A stretch of DNA of 36,398 nucleotides, from NCBI GenBank assembly GCA_964545205.1, contig CAZJFH010000051.1, positions 1 to 36,398 of the forward strand, read 5' to 3'. This DNA is from CAZJFH01 sp964545205 (GTDB lineage: Bacteria > Pseudomonadota > Alphaproteobacteria > Rhodospirillales > Magnetospirillaceae). A model generated the notes under the pieces. It was not told the origin of the DNA, made no database searches, and saw nothing but the letters and a program-made list of their open reading frames with translations. Below, one piece after another: positions 15,522 through 22,378 of this stretch. Position numbers and translations under genes: made by a program. How positions within the stretch are numbered: position 1 is the first letter of the stretch; each line of letters opens with the position of its first letter.

Positions 15522-16439
15522 ATGGCACACGACAGGCACATTTTTGGAGGGCAATGGACTGAGGAAAAGCTCAGATGCCTCCGTGATTACCTCTCGGCAT
15601 ACACGAAGGCTCTGAGGCATCAGCCCTTCCAAAGGCTCTACATCGACGCATTTGCCGGGACAGGGGATCGGTATAGCCGGGAAGAGGACCCCGGCCCGCA
15701 ACCTGCCTTACTCGAAATCACTCGGGACCAAGCTCAGTTCTTTGAGGGCTCGGTCCGCGTCGCACTCGCAACGGACCCGCCGTTCCACGAATTCCATCTC
15801 GTTGAGTCAAGTCCATCAAAATGCGTCCAGCTGAGGACGCTCAGCCGAGAATTCCCGGGTAGGCAAATCGCCGTGTACCAGGGAGACGCGAATGCGGAGA
15901 TCCGTCGCATATGCCGGTCAGTCGACTGGCACGGACGCCACGGTCGGCAGCACCGGGCCGTCCTGTTCTTAGATCCTTATGGGTGTCAGGTAAAATGGGA
16001 AACAATATGCGCTGTGGCAGCCACAAGGGCGATCGATCTTTGGTACCTGTTCCCGTCCGGACTTGGGATCAACCGAATGACAGCCAGTCAACGTGGCCGT
16101 ATACCTGAAAACTGGGAGCCAACACTGGATGAATGCCTCGGAACCAAGGATTGGCGCACAGTGTTTTATAAAGAGGAGACGACACTTGATTTGTTCGGGC
16201 AAGCGACGACCATCGCACATAAGGTCGCCAGCATCGACCACATCGAGCGCTTTTTCATCGAGCGTCTTCGGACGGTTTTTTCATTTGTAGCTCCGAACTG
16301 CCTCACGCTTTCGAATGGGGCAGGCTACAAAATGTTCTCTCTATGCTTCGCGGCCAATAATCCCAAGGGCGGGCCTATCGCTTTACGAATTGCTAACCAT
16401 CTGTTGACAAAAAAGAAAGGGTTACCGCTGCGAAGGTAG
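15522..16439 (+). CDS. tcmP: Three-Cys-motif partner protein, TcmP family
   Basis: The 305-residue protein has a methyltransferase-like layout: YIDAFAGTG at 40-48 (AdoMet-loop-like), FHLVES at 91-96 with an acidic residue after strand 2, QGDAN at 120-124, and FLDPYG at 149-154 in the place of the catalytic DPPY motif. This order, and the C-terminal MFSLCFAANNPKG, identify TcmP, a family defined by being encoded beside a three-Cys-motif (DUF5131/Gp37-Gp68) protein, which is exactly the next gene. The biochemical role is not settled; nucleic-acid modification is a reasonable guess. The stop codon overlaps the ribosome-binding site of the next gene, so the two are coupled. Confidence 0.85.
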   Translation: MAHDRHIFGGQWTEEKLRCLRDYLSAYTKALRHQPFQRLYIDAFAGTGDRYSREEDPGPQPALLEITRDQAQFFEGSVRVALATDPPFHEFHLVESSPSKCVQLRTLSREFPGRQIAVYQGDANAEIRRICRSVDWHGRHGRQHRAVLFLDPYGCQVKWETICAVAATRAIDLWYLFPSGLGINRMTASQRGRIPENWEPTLDECLGTKDWRTVFYKEETTLDLFGQATTIAHKVASIDHIERFFIERLRTVFSFVAPNCLTLSNGAGYKMFSLCFAANNPKGGPIALRIANHLLTKKKGLPLRR

Positions 16440-16451
16440 GAGAGTGCCGCC

Positions 16452-17216
16452 ATGGCAGAAAGCAGCATCGAATGGACCGAGGCTACATGGAACCCCCTTG
16501 CCGGGTGTTCCCTTCTGTCTCCGGGCTGCTCTAACTGCTACGCAATGCGCATGGCCGCTCGGCTCTCAAGCATGGGTATGGCTAAGTACCAAGGCACAAC
16601 CCGAAAGTCAGGCAACCGGCATGTCTGGACAGGGCGGGTGAACCTGGATGAGGCTGCGTTGAATGCGCCGTTCGAATGGCGACGGCCGACCTTAGTCTTC
16701 GCTAACAGCATGTCCGACCTATTCCAGGATGCGGTCTCCCCTGAGATGGTTCGTCGCATTTGGGAGGTGATGGAGAAGACCCCTTGGCACACCTATCAGG
16801 TGCTAACGAAGCGATCAGCACGGATGCGTCAACTTGCTTCGCAACTGCCCACGCTCCCTAATGTTTGGCTTGGTGTAAGCGTCGAAAGCGCGGCTTACGT
16901 CGACCGCATCGATGATCTCCGAAACACCCGTGCTGCCATTCGTTTCGCTTCATTCGAGCCCCTGCTAGGCAGTGTGGGGGATGTGGACCTCCGGAACATA
17001 GATTGGGCCATCGTCGGCGGGGAAAGCGGCCCCGGTGCGCGCGCGATGCGCGGTGAGTGGGCTGAAGAAATCCTCGCATCTTGTCGCCGTGATCGTACGG
17101 CCTTCTTCTTCAAGCAGTGGGGGGGCGCGAACAAAAAGAAGGCTGGCCGAATTCTCCTCGGACGCACGTGGGATGAGTACCCCACGGGCGTTGGGGTGGG
17201 GCTCGCTGCCGAGTAG
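16452..17216 (+). CDS. DUF5131 (phage Gp37/Gp68) three-Cys-motif protein
   Basis: The 254-residue protein opens with IEWTEATWNPLAGC and continues to PGCSNCYA, giving Cys19, Cys26 and Cys29 (CX6CX2C). This resembles a radical-SAM-like iron-sulfur motif with unusual spacing. Further family marks are VFANSMSDLFQD, YQVLTKRSARM, WLGVSVES, RFASFEPLLG, WAIVGGESGPGAR and FFFKQWGG. The family is found in phages and islands, commonly beside TcmP; its reaction is not known. It begins 12 bp after TcmP with GGAG embedded in the junction. The pair looks complete and intact. Confidence 0.9.
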   Translation: MAESSIEWTEATWNPLAGCSLLSPGCSNCYAMRMAARLSSMGMAKYQGTTRKSGNRHVWTGRVNLDEAALNAPFEWRRPTLVFANSMSDLFQDAVSPEMVRRIWEVMEKTPWHTYQVLTKRSARMRQLASQLPTLPNVWLGVSVESAAYVDRIDDLRNTRAAIRFASFEPLLGSVGDVDLRNIDWAIVGGESGPGARAMRGEWAEEILASCRRDRTAFFFKQWGGANKKKAGRILLGRTWDEYPTGVGVGLAAE

Positions 17217-17320
17217 GTCAGTGTCGCACGGCGTGCGCGGTTCTGGCGAGGGAGGTGGCGCTGGACAAGCATCACTCATAGGAGTAATGCCGATAGCGAA
17301 GCTCTAGAAAATGGCGCCCG

Positions 17321-18160
17321 ATGGTACGTGAACGGCACCGGCCCCAGCAGCACGTGCATGATGCCAAGACCCTGACGAGGACCGAGTTGAGGCTCAAGTA
17401 CCGGCGCACGTACGATAGCTGGAAAAACATGAAGGACCGGAGCCGCAGGGAAGACGCGGTCATCGAGCCTGAGTTCGAGGATTTTGTCACCTTCCTCTTA
17501 CATATGGGACCTCGGCCGGAAGGCTGCACAATCGACCGCATCGATCCGCTGAACCGGCACTACGGCCCAGGCCTCTGCCGATGGGCGGCGCGATGCCTCC
17601 AGCAGAATAACCGTTCCAACACCATCATGCTCACGTGCGATGGCGAGACGCTTCCGCTGGCCGAGTGGGCGCGGAAAACCGGCCAAAAGCAAGGGACCCT
17701 TCGCGCTCGGTTCTACAAGGACTGGTCTGATTGCGAGGTAATCAAGGGTAAGGCCAAGGAGCCGGCGCTGACACCGCGCGGGTTCGGAAACCCTTTCCGG
17801 TGGCGGCCCTGGCAATTTCTGTGGCCCGGCGAAATCCACAAACAAGAGCACTGGGAACGGGAGTTCAGAAAGCAGCAGCATCGAGCAGGCGGCGAACGGT
17901 ACCGCCTCCCGTTCATAATCCGTGCTCTCGCAGACGTCAGGAGGCGGATAACCGAACGGTGGGACGAGGATGAGCCGCTTCCGCCTGCGGCTCGGGCCGA
18001 TTATGACCGCGCGCGGGCACTGCGGGAGCGAGCCAGATCGATATTTCCGGACTGGGAGCGCGAGGCGACCTTATGGTACCGGGAACATGGCTACACGGAG
18101 TTCCCGGAAAGGGAGCGCGATCCCGATGATGAGGATTGGAGCGAACCGGAGCAGTGGTGA
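17321..18160 (+). CDS. HNH-like / homing-endonuclease-related DNA-binding protein
   Basis: The 279-residue protein matches the pattern of phage and island HNH-related proteins: YDSWKNMKDR, then FVTFLLHMGPRPEG with TIDRIDP (62-76), YGPGLCRWA (81-89) and QQNNRSN (94-100). A small DNA-binding module like those attached to homing nucleases follows (GETLPLAEWARKTGQKQGTL, about 108-127). The C-terminal 130 residues are charged, and their fold is not recognised. It may be a nuclease or a DNA-recognition partner. The start at 17321 has only a weak purine stretch before it. The 104-bp gap before it contains AGGAG plus a six-codon frame (17287-17307), whose significance is doubtful. Confidence 0.6.
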   Translation: MVRERHRPQQHVHDAKTLTRTELRLKYRRTYDSWKNMKDRSRREDAVIEPEFEDFVTFLLHMGPRPEGCTIDRIDPLNRHYGPGLCRWAARCLQQNNRSNTIMLTCDGETLPLAEWARKTGQKQGTLRARFYKDWSDCEVIKGKAKEPALTPRGFGNPFRWRPWQFLWPGEIHKQEHWEREFRKQQHRAGGERYRLPFIIRALADVRRRITERWDEDEPLPPAARADYDRARALRERARSIFPDWEREATLWYREHGYTEFPERERDPDDEDWSEPEQW

Positions 18161-18270
18161 TGCCGTAGCGAGCTGCCTGCCTTGCCGCTGCTACCATCGA
18201 CTGCTACACTCGCTGACGGAGAAGCCGCCGAATGGCGCAGTTTCCCTAGGCTTTCTGGCCGACCGGACGC

Positions 18271-18289
18271 CTCCCCTTGGCTCCACCAA
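18271..18289 (+). repeat. attR: island-end direct repeat
   Basis: A second perfect copy of CTCCCCTTGGCTCCACCAA lies here, a remnant of the original tRNA-Ala 3' end with no 5' half. It marks the right boundary of the island. The 110 bp between the last island gene and this repeat show no gene or clear signal. Confidence 0.88.
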
Positions 18290-18298
18290 AATCGGGAA

Positions 18299-18327
18299 GG
18301 CCCGGCCAGCGATGGCCGGGCCTTTTT
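18299..18327 (+). terminator. Original tRNA-Ala terminator, displaced by the island
   Basis: GGCCCGGCCA (18299-18308) pairs perfectly with TGGCCGGGCC (18313-18322) around a GCGA loop, followed by five T residues. Before insertion this hairpin would have lain 22 bp after tRNA-Ala. It now stands 10 kb away and just beyond the stop codon of the convergent secreted protein. Confidence 0.85.
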
Positions 18328-18331
18328 GCTT

Positions 18332-18931
18332 TCAGAACAGCTTGCGTCCCCGCTCCTCGTCGGCGGCCCGTTTCGCCTCGGCGCAGCTCTCTTCCGTCCT
18401 CGCCGTGAAGGACATCGTCGGCCGGCCGTCGGCGCCGACCTGCTCCAGGCGCAGCACGCCGTCGGCGAAGCGCCATTCGTAGACCTGGCCGCCGCCCGGG
18501 CCGGGGCCGCAGCGGCCGCCCGCGGCGTCGGCCGGTCCGTAGCGGCCGACCAGCATGCGCAGCAGCCGGGCGTATTCGCCGCCCTCGGGCGAGCAGGCCA
18601 GCGTCACGCCGGCCAGCCGGCCGCCCTCGAAGCGGAAGTGCAGGCGCTCGACGTTCAGCGCGCCGATGCGCAGGTGGACGTGGCTGCAGCCGTCGCGCGC
18701 GACGGCTGCGGCGATGCATTTCGGGCTCTTCATGCCGCGCAGCTCGACGATGCTGTCGCCGATCCGGAACTCCTCGATGTTCAGCTCGCCGCGGCGCAGC
18801 TGCTCCTCGTAGATCGCCATGAACCGGTCCGGCGTCTCGCCGATGCGGTGGCCCATGAACTCGAACGGCTCCTCGGCCGCGGAGGGGGCGGCCGCGAGCA
18901 TCAGGGCGAGGACGGCGAACAGGAGGCGCAT
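18332..18931 (-). CDS. Secreted hypothetical protein
   Basis: The 199-residue protein has a clear signal peptide (MRLLFAVLALMLAAAPSAAEE; cleavage likely after SAA near residue 19). The mature part begins with a GHRIGETPDRFM pattern and contains four Cys that could form disulphides (KCIAAA, DGCSH, LACSP, GRCGP), plus a fifth near the C-terminus. It is predicted periplasmic. The family is not recognised. GGGGAG precedes the start on its strand. It is the first chromosomal gene beyond the island and is divergent from the DUF2459 gene across a 154-bp gap that shows nothing distinct. Confidence 0.75.
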   Translation of the reverse strand: MRLLFAVLALMLAAAPSAAEEPFEFMGHRIGETPDRFMAIYEEQLRRGELNIEEFRIGDSIVELRGMKSPKCIAAAVARDGCSHVHLRIGALNVERLHFRFEGGRLAGVTLACSPEGGEYARLLRMLVGRYGPADAAGGRCGPGPGGGQVYEWRFADGVLRLEQVGADGRPTMSFTARTEESCAEAKRAADEERGRKLF

Positions 18932-19085
18932 CGATCATCTCCCCTGCGCGGAAAACCGGCGGTCGGGTGCGATCGCGCTCCATTCTACCCCCATCGTCAC
19001 GACGCCGCCCGCCAACTTAGGCATGGAAGGCCTGGTCCGTTTTGGTGCTTGGCAGGCGCCGCGGCGGCGGGTGTAGGGTGGTGGC

Positions 19086-19742
19086 ATGCTCCGCGTCATC
19101 CACGTTCTCGCCACGCTGCTGCTGCTCGCCGCCTGCGCGGCGCCGGGCCCGCCCGCCGCGCCGGCCGACGACCTCGCCGGCCCGGTGCCGGTCGTGGTGA
19201 CCAGCAACGGCTGGCACACCGGCATTGCCGTGCGCCGCGAGGACGTGCCGGCGGCGCTGATCCCGGAGACCCGGGATTTCCCCGACGCGGCCTGGTTCGA
19301 GTTCGGCTGGGGCGACGCCGAATACTACCCGGCGCCCGACCCCGGCCTCGGCACCGCGCTCCGCGCCGCGCTGCAGCCGACCCCGGCGGTGATGCACCTG
19401 GTCGGCCTACCGGCGGCGCCCGAGGCGGTGTTCCCGCGCGACGAGATCGCGCGCCTGCACCTGTCGGAGGCGGCGACGCGGCGGCTGGTCGCCGCCATCG
19501 CCGCCAGCTTCGCGCGCCCGGGCGCGGCGCCGGCCGAGCCGGCGGCGCCGGGGCTGCACGCCTTCAGCGCCTTCTATCCGGCCACCGGCCGCTTCCACCT
19601 GTTCGACAACTGCAACACCTGGTCGGCGCGGATGCTGGCGGCGGCCGGGCTGCCGCTCTCCCCGGCCGGCGTCGTCACCGCCGGCGACCTGATGGCCCGG
19701 GTCGGCCGGGTCGCGGCGACGCTGCCGGCGCCGAAGTCATGA
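19086..19742 (+). CDS. DUF2459 (TIGR02117) family lipoprotein
   Basis: The 218-residue protein has a lipoprotein signal peptide ending in LLAAC (lipidated Cys near residue 17) and the family motifs VVVTSNGWHTGIAV, WFEFGWGDAEYY, MHLVGLP, GRFHLFDNCNTW and an LPLSPAGVVTAGDL end. The conserved His, Cys and Asn in SNGWHTG and DNCNTW hint at an enzyme-like site, but no reaction is established for the family. It is predicted to be anchored in the cell envelope. The start follows TAGGGTGG. It is a single gene whose downstream terminator lies at 19877-19904. Confidence 0.85.
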   Translation: MLRVIHVLATLLLLAACAAPGPPAAPADDLAGPVPVVVTSNGWHTGIAVRREDVPAALIPETRDFPDAAWFEFGWGDAEYYPAPDPGLGTALRAALQPTPAVMHLVGLPAAPEAVFPRDEIARLHLSEAATRRLVAAIAASFARPGAAPAEPAAPGLHAFSAFYPATGRFHLFDNCNTWSARMLAAAGLPLSPAGVVTAGDLMARVGRVAATLPAPKS

Positions 19743-20015
19743 GTGCAGCGAAACCCAGCCATGCAGGAACGTCGACCTGAGCGGGCTTGTGCCGCCGCCG
19801 GATCGCGGTCATATTTGTGCGGTGCAGCAACGACGACGTCGCTGCTGCCTTTCTTGGACGTTTCCTCCCTAGACTTGAGCCGCCGCACAGGCGGCTCTTT
19901 TTTTGGTTCGTCGCGGGATTGCGGGGAGAGCCCCGGATCGTCGCCCCCGCGGAGGCGCGCTGGAAACAACGGCGATGGATTGCGGCGGATCGTGGCGACG
20001 CCGGCGCGCGACGGC
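19743..20015. other. Convergent gap with degenerate peptide-like sequence
   Basis: These 273 bp lie between two convergent genes and contain the terminator listed separately. On the minus strand, past that hairpin, a strong AGGGAGGA site (about 19863-19870) is followed after seven bases by AAG AAA GGC where ATG AAA GGC might be expected, and then an open frame of about 45 codons. It may be a decayed small gene. A TGC-rich imperfect palindrome lies at 19815-19830. Confidence 0.3.
19877..19904 (+). terminator. Intrinsic terminator
   Basis: GAGCCGCC (19877-19884) pairs with GGCGGCTC (19890-19897) around GCACA, followed by seven T residues. It is oriented to end transcription of the DUF2459 lipoprotein gene, 135 bp after its stop. 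Confidence 0.8.
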
Positions 20016-20279
20016 TCAGCGGTGCGCCGCCCTGCCGTGCCCGGCCGCCGCATGGCCGGCCTCGGTGGCGGCGGCGCGGAAGTAGTCGAGGGCGTGGGCG
20101 CGAATCGCCGCGGTCAGGCTGCGGCGCTCGCGCCGGGCGTCGATGCCCGAGCACAGCTCGTGCACGGTCAGGCCCTCGCGCTCGCAGATCTCTTCCAGCG
20201 CCTGCCACATCTCGGGTTCGAGCCGGACACTGGTGCGGCGGCCGGAAATGGTGACGTTCCTGTTGCGCAGCGTGCTCAT
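20016..20279 (-). CDS. Ribbon-helix-helix domain protein
   Basis: The 87-residue protein belongs to the RHH type common in alphaproteobacteria (PF13467-like). The ribbon strand is GRRTSVRLEPEMW and the helices are ALEEICEREGLTVHELCSGIDARR and SLTAAIRAHALDYFRAA. It probably binds DNA as a dimer; the target is unknown. The start at 20279 gives MSTLRNRNVTISGRRTS, as in relatives; the frame extends further upstream with residues unlike the family. It is on the same strand as bolA, 96 bp upstream, and may be co-transcribed. Confidence 0.83.
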   Translation of the reverse strand: MSTLRNRNVTISGRRTSVRLEPEMWQALEEICEREGLTVHELCSGIDARRERRSLTAAIRAHALDYFRAAATEAGHAAAGHGRAAHR

Positions 20280-20375
20280 TGCGCGGCCTTGCCAGCGGGA
20301 GGAGGCGTGCCGGCGGCGGCCGGCATCTGCCTCCTGCATACGCAAAACGCCAAGAATTCGCAAGCCTTGGTTGCA

Positions 20376-20666
20376 TCAGGCGCGGCGGGAACCGGCGGCG
20401 TCCTCCTCGGGGGTGCGGGCGACCAGCGACAGCGCATGGACCCGTTCGCGCAGTTCCTCGGCGAGGACGTCGTAGACCATGCGCTGGCGCTCGACGCGGG
20501 ACTTGCCTGCGAAGGCCGCAGACACGATTTCTACGCGGAAGTGGCTTTCACCCAGAGGGTTGGCGCCGGCGTGGCCGGCATGGCGGGAGGATTCGTCGAC
20601 GACGTCCAGCCGCGCGGGGGCCAGGGCGTCAACGAGTTTACGTTCCATGCGAGTGCGAATCTGCAT
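20376..20666 (-). CDS. bolA: BolA family protein
   Basis: The 96-residue protein has the BolA class II KH-like fold signature: LDVVDESSRHAGHAG, GESHFRVEIVSAAFAGKSRVERQRMVYDVLAEEL and VHALSLVARTPEE. The His in HAGHAG and the SRVERQR loop are those used with monothiol glutaredoxins to hold an iron-sulfur cluster. The start at 20666 gives MQIRTRMERKL; an internal Met at 20648 is the alternative. It is divergent from the J-domain gene and near cobST, a common alphaproteobacterial neighbourhood. Confidence 0.93.
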   Translation of the reverse strand: MQIRTRMERKLVDALAPARLDVVDESSRHAGHAGANPLGESHFRVEIVSAAFAGKSRVERQRMVYDVLAEELRERVHALSLVARTPEEDAAGSRRA

Positions 20667-20708
20667 CGTCGGGTGTCCGTACCGTTCCAGTCTGCGCCGC
20701 CGGCGGGA

Positions 20709-20737
20709 TTGCCAGCCGCGTTGCGAGCGATCATAGT
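20709..20737 (+). promoter_or_regulatory. Candidate promoter of the J-domain gene
   Basis: TTGCCA (20709-20714) and CATAGT (20732-20737) are separated by exactly 17 bp. The expected transcription start falls only about four bases before the ATG at 20748, where no ribosome-binding site is visible, so a nearly leaderless transcript is possible. Confidence 0.4.
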
Positions 20738-20747
20738 GTCTCGCACC

Positions 20748-21323
20748 ATGAAACGGTCTTCAAATGCTGCATGGTCGCGGGCCCCGCAAGCCGACGCGCC
20801 GACCCGGGCTTGCGACCACCCCGGCTGCCAGGGCGGCGGCGAGTACCGGGCGCCGCGCTCGCGCGACCAGCTCGACAGCTACTACTGGTTCTGCCTGGAG
20901 CACGTCCGCGCCTACAACGCCGCCTGGGACTACTACGCCGGGATGAGCACCGAGGAGATCGAGTCGATGCTGCGCCAGGACGTGATCTGGCAGCGGCCGA
21001 CCTGGCCGCTCGGCGCCCGCGTCGCCGGCCGCTCGTTCCGCATCGGCCCCGAGGGCATTCGCGACACCTTCGGCCTGTTCGGCGACGAGCAAGAGGAGGC
21101 CGAGCGCGAGCGCCAGCGCCGGCGCCCGAATTCGCCGGAGGAGAAGGCGATGAAGGTGCTCGAGCTGCAGGGGCCGATCACGGTGACCCAGCTCAAGGCG
21201 CGCTACAAGGAACTGGTCAAGGTCCACCACCCCGACGCCAATGGCGGCGACAAGGCCGCCGAGGAACGGTTCAAAGTCATCAACCAGGCCTACAAAACCC
21301 TCCTGAACAGCCTAAATGCCTAG
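20748..21323 (+). CDS. J-domain (DnaJ-class) protein
   Basis: The 191-residue protein has a C-terminal J-domain at about 135-191 with the essential HPD tripeptide in KVHHPDANGG and a closing FKVINQAYKTLL helix. The N-terminal part has CDHPGC and YYWFCLEHVRAYNAAWDYY, a small Cys/His-containing module typical of this alphaproteobacterial family, where the J-domain is at the C-terminal end rather than the start. It would stimulate a DnaK partner. The ATG at 20748 is chosen because homologous-looking sequence starts soon after; the frame is open far upstream but only as shadow. cobS follows after 39 bp. Confidence 0.88.
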   Translation: MKRSSNAAWSRAPQADAPTRACDHPGCQGGGEYRAPRSRDQLDSYYWFCLEHVRAYNAAWDYYAGMSTEEIESMLRQDVIWQRPTWPLGARVAGRSFRIGPEGIRDTFGLFGDEQEEAERERQRRRPNSPEEKAMKVLELQGPITVTQLKARYKELVKVHHPDANGGDKAAEERFKVINQAYKTLLNSLNA

Positions 21324-21362
21324 GGGCGCCTCCGGCGCCGCCTCGGGCCCCACGGAAAGCAG

Positions 21363-22370
21363 ATGAACGAAGCAATCAAGACGAACGATATTCCGTCCGA
21401 CTCGCCGCTCGCGATGCCGGACATCCAGGTGTCGGTGCGACAGACCTTCGGTCTCGACAGCGACATGATGGTGCCCGCGTTCAGCCAGGGCAGCGAGCAT
21501 GTCCCGGACATCGACGACAGCTACCGTTTCGACCGCGACACCACGGTCGCCATCCTGGCCGGGTTCGCCTTCAATCGGCGGGTGATGATCCAGGGCTATC
21601 ACGGCACCGGCAAGTCGACCCACATCGAGCAGGTGGCGGCGCGGCTGAACTGGCCGTGCGTGCGCGTCAATCTCGACAGCCACGTCAGCCGCATCGACCT
21701 GATCGGCAAGGACGCCATCGTGCTGCGCGAAGGCCAGCAGGTCACCGAGTTCCGCGAGGGCATCCTGCCCTGGGCGCTGCAGCACCCCTGCGCGCTGGTG
21801 TTCGACGAGTACGACGCCGGCCGCCCCGACGTGATGTTCGTGATCCAGCGCGTGCTGGAGGTCGAGGGCAAGCTGACGCTGCTCGACCAGAACCGGGTGA
21901 TCCGCCCGCATCCGGCGTTCCGGCTGTTCTCGACCACCAACACGGTCGGGCTCGGCGACACCACCGGCCTGTACCACGGCACCCAGCAGATCAACCAGGG
22001 CCAGATGGACCGCTGGAACATCGTCGCGACGCTGAACTACCTCGAGCACGACGCCGAGGTCGACATCGTCCTGTCGAAGCAGCCGGCCTACAACAGCCCC
22101 GAGGGCCGCGACCGCATCAGCGCCATGGTGGCGCTGGCCGACCTGACCCGCACCGGCTTCATCAACGGCGACATCTCGACCGTGATGAGCCCGCGCACCG
22201 TGCTGACCTGGGCCGAGAACGCCCAGATCTTCAGCGACGTCGCCTTCGCCTTCCGGGTCACCTTCCTGAACAAGTGCGACGAGACCGAGCGGCCGATCGT
22301 CGCCGAGTACTACCAGCGCTGCTTCGGCAAGGAACTGCCCGAGAGCCCGACCCGCGCCGCCTTCATGTGA
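21363..22370 (+). CDS. cobS: Aerobic cobaltochelatase subunit CobS
   Basis: AAA+ ATPase subunit of the CobN-CobS-CobT complex that inserts cobalt into hydrogenobyrinic acid a,c-diamide in aerobic B12 synthesis. The 335 residues include Walker A GYHGTGKST (78-86), Walker B CALVFDEYDAG (about 141-151), the STTNTVGLGDTTGLYHGTQ sensor region and the C-terminal ESPTRAAFM end. Length and motifs match the family. cobT follows nine bases later, giving the usual cobST pair. CobN is not in the window. Confidence 0.96.
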   Translation: MNEAIKTNDIPSDSPLAMPDIQVSVRQTFGLDSDMMVPAFSQGSEHVPDIDDSYRFDRDTTVAILAGFAFNRRVMIQGYHGTGKSTHIEQVAARLNWPCVRVNLDSHVSRIDLIGKDAIVLREGQQVTEFREGILPWALQHPCALVFDEYDAGRPDVMFVIQRVLEVEGKLTLLDQNRVIRPHPAFRLFSTTNTVGLGDTTGLYHGTQQINQGQMDRWNIVATLNYLEHDAEVDIVLSKQPAYNSPEGRDRISAMVALADLTRTGFINGDISTVMSPRTVLTWAENAQIFSDVAFAFRVTFLNKCDETERPIVAEYYQRCFGKELPESPTRAAFM

Positions 22371-22378
22371 GGCGGGGC

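Noticed and set aside
17287..17307. Six-codon frame (MPIAKL) with AGGAG before it, upstream of the HNH-like gene
   Set aside because: Too short to support. No attenuator-type hairpin follows, and chance occurrence in an AT-richer gap is likely.
19815..19830. TGC-rich imperfect palindrome resembling operators of PHB-related regulators
   Set aside because: It lies between convergent genes with nothing downstream to regulate, and the match is imperfect.
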